The notes under the pieces: model-generated
What the model saw: only the letters and a program-made list of their open reading frames with translations
Database searches by the model: none
What the model was told of the DNA's origin: nothing
Shown: in pieces, positions 56,407 through 64,000 of the stretch
Layout: each line of letters begins with the position of its first letter
How positions within the stretch are numbered: position 1 is the first letter of the stretch
Made by a program: the position numbers and the translations under genes
NCBI GenBank assembly: GCA_015227615.1
Contig: JAALGZ010000062.1
Coordinates: 84,717 to 148,716 of the forward strand
Reading direction: 5' to 3'
DNA length: 64,000 nt
DNA from: Labyrinthula sp. Ha
Taxonomy: Eukaryota > Sar > Bigyra > Labyrinthulida > Labyrinthulaceae

Positions 56407-58890
56407 GACGCGCTGTTTTATTTGTTAGCATATTTTTCGAATTTATTTTTAGATTTTCTCTTTTAACGTAATATTCTAAATGTTCAAATATATGTTTTTT
56501 TCTCCTAAGAAATAAATTTTTGTCTCAGAATGTAATATATAGAAACGAAGGCCTATTGCTGCAGGAACTACTAATATAGCATAAAACCAAGAATGATGCC
56601 TCTTAGTAGGAGATAATGATATTCTTTCATTCCGATGATTCTTTGAAACCTGATTAAAGACCAAGGAAAATTTTATTTAGTTCAAGTATCAACAAACATG
56701 ATACTGTTTCAAGGGAAGATAAATTTCCATAAGAGTTCTTTTAATTAATCTTAGGTTTTTCAAGGGTTAATTTTTCTTCAAGTTTGTCGCAAGAAACACC
56801 AGATGAATTAACAAAAAGAACTATTACTTTTTTTGTATTGCTTTAATGTTGTTAATCCCAATTGAAGATCTGTATGTGCAAAACCTGAAGTATTGCTAAA
56901 TAATAGAGCGGAAAATTCCAACAAGATGCATTCTGCTCCATTTTTTTCTTCCTCTTACAGAAGTTGGACAAGATGCTTATGAAAACTATCTTAGCTGTCC
57001 CAATGTTTGTATCGTTATTTTCATTTCATGAAGTTTGGCAATTAGCTGTTAATTGCTATTTCTGCACTCTCGGACCCTAACAAAGAGACTGGATGTTGAT
57101 CCATCCTGCGAGGCGCTATGGAACCAAACCTCATGTTCTAAGCTCCATATTTATATTCATACTGATAAGTGCAGTAAGCCTTCTACAAGTTGCCTAAAAA
57201 ATTCAAGACATTCTAATGTGCCATTAATAACTTGTATTTATTAATCTTAAAAATATTCTCTGTAAGTTCTACTTCATGCTAAACACTCATCAACTTGTTA
57301 TCATGTTTGACTAAGAATGGTGGCATGTAAAAGACTTGGAGGAAAATTTTAATTTATGCTCCATGAATCTGTCAAACTATGTAACATTCTTCTTATAAGT
57401 TGCTTTCTTTGGCTATTATATTTTAATTTTGGCTGATGGGGAGTATCATGGGAATATTATACAAACTATTAAATTTAATAAATAAAGAAAGCTATAATGG
57501 ATAATAGATCAAAATAAAGTAAATTTGTCAAGAAAAAACATTCAAATGTTGGATATAGTTGCTTACAAGAGAGGTATTTTATCCTTCAGATGCTAGAAGT
57601 TTACTGAATACCTCTTTTTTTCAACAGTAAATTAAATCTGAATCGAGGAAGCTATGGAGAATTCAGCAGTAACCCATTTCAAGTAGCATTGACTTCGGTA
57701 TCCTAGCGAAGAAGAATATTCAGGTTGCTAAAGATTATCGCTTAGTCTTGAGTACTGTTAGATGTTCATGACACTGTTTTAGCAAATTAGAACTTCTTTT
57801 TCGGAAAATAAGAGACTTGCTAAAACAATAATGTGATCAATGAACTTTTGTTATTTCTTGAACGGGGCTTAGTAGACAAGCTATGAAATAAATGTAGCCG
57901 TCTTCGCTATAGATCATATTAATTTGAAAAAAAATACACATAATTTTAACCTAGCCCCGACTACAAATAAGACAGTTTCCCGAGAATTAGGACACAATAG
58001 AGGTAATCTTCTGCATTATAGAAGTGAAACAAGTTCCATAAATGATCTTTAGTTTCCTGGCTCTGTTTCAAGGAGATGTACCCCCCCCTAAAATTTTGTT
58101 TAGGCAAGTTTGAGCATCCAAACTCCTCGTTTGAGAGATTTGCATACTCTATACACCCAATCATTTCCAGGGTTTCCAAAGTAGAACAGCGAGTAAATTT
58201 TTGTCACTCGCCACTACTCGGGTAACAATGTGCTGAGACACTCTGTTAGTTAGTTGTCTTACTCAAACTATTAGTTTAATGGAGTCATATTATCTCCCCG
58301 AGAGAGGGAATCGGTCAATTATCGTATCATTCACAATAACAAGAACACAAACAAATTTGATTCTTGTAGTATTCTCAGCTAGCAAAGGTCATAAGAATGC
58401 TTCATTATATATTTGGAAGTCTATGAGTCAAGTTGACTCTTGAAGGTGAAAACTAACCAGTGAAACGTTGTGGCTTTTATATTAGAGGTTTAATAATTCA
58501 TCGAATCCCATGGTATGTACCAGTCCAGACACCCGCACTATCTTGATAGAAACCTTGCAGTGATGTAATCACCATAAACACTACTCAAGAAATAGAGAGG
58601 ATGAGTTGTTTTATATAAAATAGATAACTTAATACTCTGCAACAAGTGCCAAATACGCTAAATAACATTTGGGTTAGTGAGAACTGAGAATAAGTTAAGC
58701 AACAGATTAAGCCTACTAACTTAAGAATAGGGAGAATAGCTACACGAATAAATTGGTAGAATGAATAAAAATAATAAAAACATGCTAAGAAAAGATAAAT
58801 CACATAAAAACAAGTACTAGCATAATATACTTTTCCCATGATGGTTGCTTTGAGATAGTAAAGTACCAGAGTTATCTCTTCATAGATACA
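56407..58890. other. AT-rich DNA, no supported gene
   Basis: Only short frames (63-84 codons) without motifs. A C7-8 run lies near 58,081. I see no repeat shared with the rest of the window and no transposon ends, so this stretch separates the kinase from the copia cluster. Confidence 0.55.
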
Positions 58891-58896
58891 AGGAGA

Positions 58897-60237
58897 TTAG
58901 AAGCTAAAATTAAATGTAAATAAGTTTACAAGCGAGTTTACTATTGGAAAACGAGTATTTTCGGTGCTAATACAGTATGGAGAGAAGCAGTAAGGTTTAT
59001 TAGGGACCATGTAATTTCCTCTGCAGGATGTAGTACTACAATTTTGCGGAAAGTTAATACTAACTGCTGTATTGAGTTCATACCAAGAACAAAGATAAAT
59101 TCTTCCAGATGTTGCTACATTTGAGGGCTGAGTTTGTTTACCTGTGTTGTTGAATGTCTTTGGTGTTCTGTTTTTCCTGTTCTTAAGACTTTGTAGAAAC
59201 CTTCTTTCACTGGCAAATCTGGTACACACGCTTTCCAAATGGTTTCTTCTTCCACATGAGCATGTGTTTCCTTTTGCTTTGCAGCTCCTGTAATGATTGT
59301 TGAATCCGCTGGAAAAGTTTTCACCGCACAAGACGCAGGTGTTTTGTGGAAGTCTAAAGTTGTTTGAGCTCTTCTGATTGTTAGTTTGGTAGTTTGTGAA
59401 GTTTACTGTAAGAGTTTCGTCATGTGGTAAAATGCCTCTGGGATCGGGTGCGTAGACCTTAGAAGAGATTTGAGACTGAACGGTGTTAAGTTTTTCAGTG
59501 CTTGTTAAATCTAAATTTGTAAGTGTAGAAAGTAGAATGTTGTTGCTAGTTCGATTTTCCTTGATCTTTGAAACGTAAATCATTGCCTGGTCAAGCGTCT
59601 TCGTAAACATTCCATGTTGTGTACAGAAGGTTAGAGCTTTGTCGAATTTTTGATTGAAATCCATTAGACTTTCTTCGTTTTTCCATTTTAAGTTCATGAA
59701 AGTTGAAAAGATTGCAGAAAGTTGCGTGTCACGTGACAGGTAAAAGCTGTGACCTAGAGTTCGAATGATTTTGTTCAGTCTGTAAGGGTAGGTGAGACTT
59801 GTAAGGTAGTCAATTTGTTCGGGAAAGAATGTGATCAAATGATCAGAAATGAATTCGTCCGCATCTTCGGAAAGGACAAAGTAGTCTGTTTTCGTAGCAT
59901 TTGAAAAATCAGGAAGTTGCTCTGGGTTGATTGAGTCCACCAGTAAGTCCAAGTGTTTTCTTCCCATTTCTCTGCAGACTTTGTTAAGTTGGACAGCTTC
60001 ACCAGCTTTTTCTGTGTTTTCCACTACTGTTCCATCACTAGAGTAAGTAGACTCTACGCAGGTAAGATTCAGCTGCTTAATGTACAGCTCAATGAACCTT
60101 TTGAGTGTGATGAAGTTTTCTTGCGTTCTCAAGTCCAAAACCTTGTTTTTGAGTGCATCAGAGAGAATTAGCTTAGCAGCTTTCGTCGTTTGAGGGAGAA
60201 TAGTATTGTCCTTAAATCTAACAGTATAGAGGACCAT
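58897..60237 (-). CDS. Truncated Ty1/copia gag with foreign C-terminus (446 aa)
   Basis: ATG at 60,237 just after an LTR-like spacer. The N-terminal 290 residues are a copia-type gag (VRFKDNTILP, helical body with FMNLKWKNEESLMDFNQKF, typical of the UBN2-like gag core). Two zinc-binding patterns follow: C..C...........H...C near residue 300, and CSC....H....C near 330-342. From 59,271 to 59,111 the DNA equals 64,000 to 63,840, where the neighbouring element continues into protease. Here the match stops abruptly at 59,111, and about 70 unrelated residues lead to a TAA. This is a second, 3'-truncated copy lying head to tail behind the longer element. It may still give a nucleocapsid-like protein, but protease, integrase and RT are missing. 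Confidence 0.75.
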   Translation of the reverse strand: MVLYTVRFKDNTILPQTTKAAKLILSDALKNKVLDLRTQENFITLKRFIELYIKQLNLTCVESTYSSDGTVVENTEKAGEAVQLNKVCREMGRKHLDLLVDSINPEQLPDFSNATKTDYFVLSEDADEFISDHLITFFPEQIDYLTSLTYPYRLNKIIRTLGHSFYLSRDTQLSAIFSTFMNLKWKNEESLMDFNQKFDKALTFCTQHGMFTKTLDQAMIYVSKIKENRTSNNILLSTLTNLDLTSTEKLNTVQSQISSKVYAPDPRGILPHDETLTVNFTNYQTNNQKSSNNFRLPQNTCVLCGENFSSGFNNHYRSCKAKGNTCSCGRRNHLESVCTRFASERRFLQSLKNRKNRTPKTFNNTGKQTQPSNVATSGRIYLCSWYELNTAVSINFPQNCSTTSCRGNYMVPNKPYCFSPYCISTENTRFPIVNSLVNLFTFNFSF

Positions 60238-60239
60238 TT

Positions 60240-60500
60240 GCCAGTCGCAACCAAGTGAATATCAAGTATGAAAGTGTAAAAAGTAAGTATTTAAAAGTAT
60301 TTCTTGTATTATGTATTGTGTCTTATGTAGTTAATTGATAATTGCCCAAAATATATATTTAATTGTAACTTGTAAATCTGTAAATGCTAACTCCGTGCCC
60401 GCAAAATGTAAACGGGGATTAGGTAAAAAAAGGTAAAACCATTAAAAAAAACCTAATTTGTGTCGTAAGTTAGATTAAAGTATGTTTCCATTGAAATTTT
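60240..60500 (-). repeat. Probable copia LTR shared by two tandem element copies
   Basis: This non-coding spacer lies between the RT stop of the upstream copy (60,515) and the gag ATG of the downstream copy (60,237), where the 3' LTR of one and the 5' LTR of the other must be if they are tandem. Next to gag, on the minus strand, TGGTTGCGACTGG could be a primer site, with TG/CA-type LTR ends possible near 60,256. No second copy lies in the window, so the LTR borders cannot be proven; the other end and a polypurine tract are not clear. Confidence 0.45.
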
Positions 60501-60514
60501 GAAGTTGCAGCTTT

Positions 60515-62506
60515 TCAAAACTTATTAAATGTTGTAAATTCTAAAGGTTTAGTAAGAGCATCTGAAAAATTGAACTGTCTTGAAATGTAGGCAACAGTCA
60601 GATTAGAATTTTTGAGATGAGATTTAATGAATGCTACCTGTACTGCTGCAAACTTGTACCTTAGTGTTAAAGGTCTTTGTAATGTCTTTACAGTTGATGC
60701 TGAATCAGTAAGAATGCCGAGCTTTGCGTTTGAATTTGTCATTTCAGTAACTAAGCCTTGAATGTAAAGTAGGTGTTTAGTTGCTCTGTAGACTTCGTAA
60801 AGTTCTGCATTAGGAGCAGAAGTAGCAATGATTGCCTGGTTTGAAGCATGTGCAGAAACTAAAGTGCTGTCAAGGTAGAGGTACCTACCTGAAGTTGATC
60901 TTCTAGAAATTGCGTTAGTTGCAAAAGAGGCGTCAACTACAGCAACAATTTGATGAAATTTAGTAATTGTTTCCATTCTGAAGGTTCTTTTGAAAGATCG
61001 ATTCTGTTGTAAGTAGCCTAGTAGGCTTTGAAGTGCAATCCAGTGTTTAACTGATGGTTCAGTAGACCCAGTTGCAATCTTACTTAGAGCTAACAAAATG
61101 TCCAACCTGGCATGTCTCAAAAAGCCTAAGCTACCCAAACACTCTCGAAAAGGCACTTTGTGTTTAAGTTTTTCCACTGGTTGTGTGTCAAAATCAGATT
61201 GAATCGGAATGTTAGAGATTTTGATGAAAGACTGAAATTTGTTTAAAGTCTTGCGCAAGTAGCTTTCTTGTTGAAGGTAGTAGTTTCCAAGCTCATCTCT
61301 CTCAATCACGCACCCAAGGAAGTCAACTGTTTGGTTCATTTCAGTAGTTTTTAACTTGAAATGTTTATTGAGTGCTTGAGTGCAATGTTGAATTCTAGCG
61401 AGAGTACCCAGTAAAAGTAAATCGTCAACGTAAGAAAGAATGTAGATGTCTTTTCCAAAGAAAACACATTCATCGTACTGCGATTGGTTAAGTTTGAGTG
61501 ATGTTTTCATGATGTTTGAAAAACGATTCCACCAAATTAGTGGTGCCTCACGTAACCCGTAGAGGTTTCTTTTAATTAGTAAGACGTGATCTTTTCTAAG
61601 TGAGAAGTCAGGATGTCCTTCAGGAATTTCTGCAAAAAGTTTAACATCTTTTGGTAGAGATGCGTAGAGAAAAGCAGCTTCTACATCTGCTGTTCTGAAT
61701 GAAAGTTGCTGTTGAGCAGCTAGAGTTAGAGCTGTTGCAAGGCTGTCTAGGTGTAGAGTAGGAGAAGAGTAGTCTGCTTGAAGTTTGTACTTTTGATGAC
61801 GTCCATTGAAGACAAGTCGAGCTTTTGCTAGACCACTTCTTTTTCTTGTTAAAACAAAGATTGATTTTCCAACCTCGTCGTTTGTGTTAATTTCTGAGCG
61901 TTTCACGATGCTAAGAACATTTCTAGAATGTATGTGATGAAGCTCCTTCTGAATTGCCTTGTCGTACTCTTCCTTTTGTGGATGGTTGGCGAGGTCTTTG
62001 TACATTCTCGGGTGTTGCTTAAGTTTTGAGTCTAAAATCATTTCTTTTAGTTTTTCTTTTTGTCTGGGAGTTCGATTTTTAATCTTGTGTTTCTTTGACT
62101 CTGAAGTTTCGTAAACAAAGTAGTTTAAGGAGTTTTCAAAACGTTTTGGAAGTTTAAGTGTTCTTCCTGTTCGAGAGTGTGTTTGTTTGAAGATCGGGTG
62201 CTGTTGTGTACCTTCAGTGTCTAAGGTGCTAGGTTCAACAGGTGCAGTTGCGGGTGTTTCTTCATCATCTTCTGGAAGATTGGTTTCTTCTGGTGTAGTA
62301 CTAGAGTTGCTAGTTTCAAAGTTTAGAGATTGACTTGGTTCTTTGATTGAATCATCATCAGTGCCACTACTCTTTGTAGAGTCAGCTTCGTAAAGATTCA
62401 TTGAATGTTTTGAAATTTTAATCAACGGTAACTTTTCTGCTCTTGAAATTGAATCATGAAATTTAGTTTCTACGAAATGAATGTCTTGTAATTGTGCATG
62501 TGAGAT
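60515..62506 (-). pseudogene. Copia reverse transcriptase - RNase H segment
   Basis: Open from just after the TGA at 62,507 to a TGA at 60,515. A Ser/Thr/Glu-rich linker comes first, then RSGLAKARLVFNGR and DVEAAFLYASLP with the first catalytic Asp, LIKRNLYGLREAPLIWW, and YVDDLLLL with the catalytic Asp pair (about residue 332 from 62,425). RNase H follows with VVDASFATN near 495, a NAELYEV segment and SDALTKPLE near the end. All these blocks are standard for copia RVT_2 proteins and the catalytic residues look intact. It has no start codon of its own; it is the end of a polyprotein cut off by upstream nonsense codons, hence called a broken gene. Confidence 0.85.
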
Positions 62507-63463
62507 TCATTTTGTTCTTTTGTTTAGTAAGGTACAAGTAAGGAAAGATCCAAGTGGATTGAAGCCAAGAAAAATCAATGGAATTGAAACATCATTGAAC
62601 TTGTCTTTTCTTTGCTGAGTTGGCACAATTTTGTGTGCTAAACATCCAAAAACTTTTACATGTTGGAGCTTTGGTTTGTACCCATGAAAAACTTCAAGAG
62701 GGGTTAGGTTTTCCAAGGCGATGTGAGGTAATCTGTTTTTAATGAAGGAAGCGTGGTTGACAGCAAATTTCCACCAATCAGTGGAGAGTTTTGCATGTTT
62801 AAGCGCAAATCTAGGAAGTGTTCTAAGTGAAAGAATTGAACGTTCTGCTAAACCATTTGTTTCTCCATGTCTTTCCGGAGTTGCAAGTTTAAAACGGATT
62901 TTGTTTTCATGAAGTGTGCTAAGAAATTCTGTAGTTAAAAATCCAGTTTGTCTGTCCAAAACAAGAAGATTGCAAGTTGTTTTTGACTGGCTAAGTAAAT
63001 TGGAAAAGCTGTGTTTCAAGTCAGTTGATTTGGTTGAGAGTGAGAACGATGTCCAAATCCATCGAGTAAATTGATCAGCAACCACCAACATGCATCCTGT
63101 GTGGTGCCTGCTTGGTAGCAGCAGGTCCAAATGCCAAACCTGATTTTTCTTCCGTGCCTTAGTCTTAAGGAGCGAATCAGTTTTCAAAGGCATTCGTCTC
63201 ATCTTGGTTAAGGCACATGTTTCACAGTCCGAGCTAGTAAATTTCTCGTTTTCAAAAAGCCCAAGGTGAGAAAGTTTGTTTGTTGATGCATGCATGAACC
63301 TGTAGTGCCAGATCGAGTCTGGTGAATGATCCAAGATTGTGTAACAAGAATCTGTGCTCTGTTCAAACCAAGCTTTACTGATCACATTAATGTTCTGAAG
63401 CTTGTTGTGCTCTCCGTTTGCAAACTTGATCGATCCATGTGAAGGATCGTAGTTGATGTTGCA
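62507..63463 (-). pseudogene. Copia integrase segment
   Basis: In frame with the protease segment upstream and RT downstream, separated from each by one TGA. The GAG-pre-integrase/zinc part reads WHYRFMHAS...LGLFEN, then CETCALTKMRR (H-H-C-C). The catalytic core has WHLDLLLP (first Asp), LVLDRQTGFL (second Asp) and GETNGLAER (Glu, 36 residues after the second Asp), as in Ty1/copia integrases. The C-terminal part has KVFGCLAH and a FLGFNPLGS-like block as usual. Twenty-six open codons precede the GTG at 63,385. Broken at both ends by nonsense codons, otherwise well preserved. Confidence 0.85.
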
Positions 63464-64000
63464 TCACAACTGGTAGAGGAACCTTTTTGGAAGTAAATAT
63501 GTTTCTGCGTCTTTGACGTAGTAAACTGGCAGTGTTAGAGACTTTGTAGTGTCAGAAAATTTGATCCAAACTATTCCAACATCTGTGATCATCACTTTGT
63601 TTTTCAAAACTTGAATCGTGTTTTCGTTTTTGTAAAGGTTTAGATGAGTAAAGAAGCACGGGTCGTTAAAAACATTGCAACTAGAACCAGTGTCAATGAC
63701 ACAAGAGACCAAATTCTGTCCTTCTGTTTGTGAGTTCTTGACATTTTCTTCAGCCAGGTAAGATTGGGAGGTATATTTGTTTGTAAGGAAAGTGACAAAT
63801 CTTTCAGGAGCTACAAGTGGTTTTTCTTCTGTGATGTAAGTTGCTACATTTGAGGGCTGAGTTTGTTTACCTGTGTTGTTGAATGTCTTTGGTGTTCTGT
63901 TTTTCCTGTTCTTAAGACTTTGTAGAAACCTTCTTTCACTGGCAAATCTGGTACACACGCTTTCCAAATGGTTTCTTCTTCCACATGAGCATGTGTTTCC
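63464..64000 (-). pseudogene. Copia gag end and protease segment (cut by window edge)
   Basis: Enters from the window edge with the gag zinc knuckle (CSCGRRNH....C) and continues through a basic linker (SLKNRKNRTPKTF) to the aspartic protease, whose active site is CVIDTGSSCNVF (D-T-G). YLLPKRFLYQL then ends at a TGA. The frame is open to the last base of the window, so the ATG lies outside. Bases 63,840-64,000 are identical to 59,111-59,271 of the truncated copy. Confidence 0.8.

Larger units (their letters stand above)
60515..64000 (-). mobile_element. Ty1/copia retrotransposon, 5' end beyond the window
   Basis: Domain order on the minus strand is gag end - protease - integrase - RT - RNase H, the Ty1/copia order. 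The pieces are in one continuous frame broken only by TGA codons at 63,464-63,466 and 62,507-62,509. The distance from the gag end here to the same point in the truncated copy (4,729 bp) fits one copia unit with a single LTR, which supports a tandem arrangement. At the right edge the gag frame is still open. Confidence 0.85.

Noticed and set aside
62507-63466. TGA read as an amino acid in this genome
   Set aside because: The 2,107-codon frame and the orphan genes have no internal TGA and use TGG for Trp. Only the copia copy has TGA breaks, so they are simple nonsense changes.

Overview
This window is nuclear DNA from a very AT-rich eukaryote. The evidence is long gene-poor stretches, LTR retrotransposons of both the Ty3/gypsy and Ty1/copia types, non-LTR reverse-transcriptase debris, and no bacterial-style operons. 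The large open frames use the standard code and contain no internal stops. The species cannot be told from the sequence: an AT-rich invertebrate, parasite or early-branching microbial eukaryote would all fit.

Layout. 1-10.8 kb is gene-poor, with a badly decayed Ty3/gypsy pol fragment (about 6.5-8.4 kb). At 10.9 kb lies an intact 596-codon gene of unknown family (called the plus-strand family here). It is followed by decayed DNA with a LINE-type RT fragment (14.8-15.3 kb). From 21.17 kb a tandem array begins. Each 6.45-kb unit carries a minus-strand gene of unknown function (510 codons from its ATG), a roughly 3-kb spacer and a plus-strand-family gene, which is truncated in units A and B. Unit C (from 41.9 kb) is joined to an older, diverged unit with an intact 581-codon plus-strand gene at 46.8 kb. 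DNA after 48.6 kb is a diverged copy of the DNA after 12.7 kb, so the locus grew by repeated duplication and was partly homogenised by gene conversion.

The main find sits in unit A: a complete 7,802-bp Ty3/gypsy retrotransposon (23,229-31,030, minus strand). It has two 675-bp LTRs and a GTCT target duplication, and unit B supplies the exact empty site. Its single 2,107-codon frame reads gag - protease - RT - RNase H - integrase - chromodomain - Myb/SANT-like domain - MT-A70 adenine methyltransferase. The stop codon lies 12 bp before the polypurine tract, so the methyltransferase is a built-in part of the element. I infer a retrotransposon carrying a chromatin reader, a DNA-binding module and an N6-adenine writer.

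At 54.5-56.4 kb a protein kinase gene is split exactly in its glycine-rich loop by a diverged solo LTR of the same family (GTTT target duplication). The rest of the kinase frame is still open. At 58.9-64 kb lies a Ty1/copia element on the minus strand that runs off the right edge. Its pol frame is broken by two same-frame TGA codons. It is followed through an LTR-like spacer by a second, truncated gag copy.
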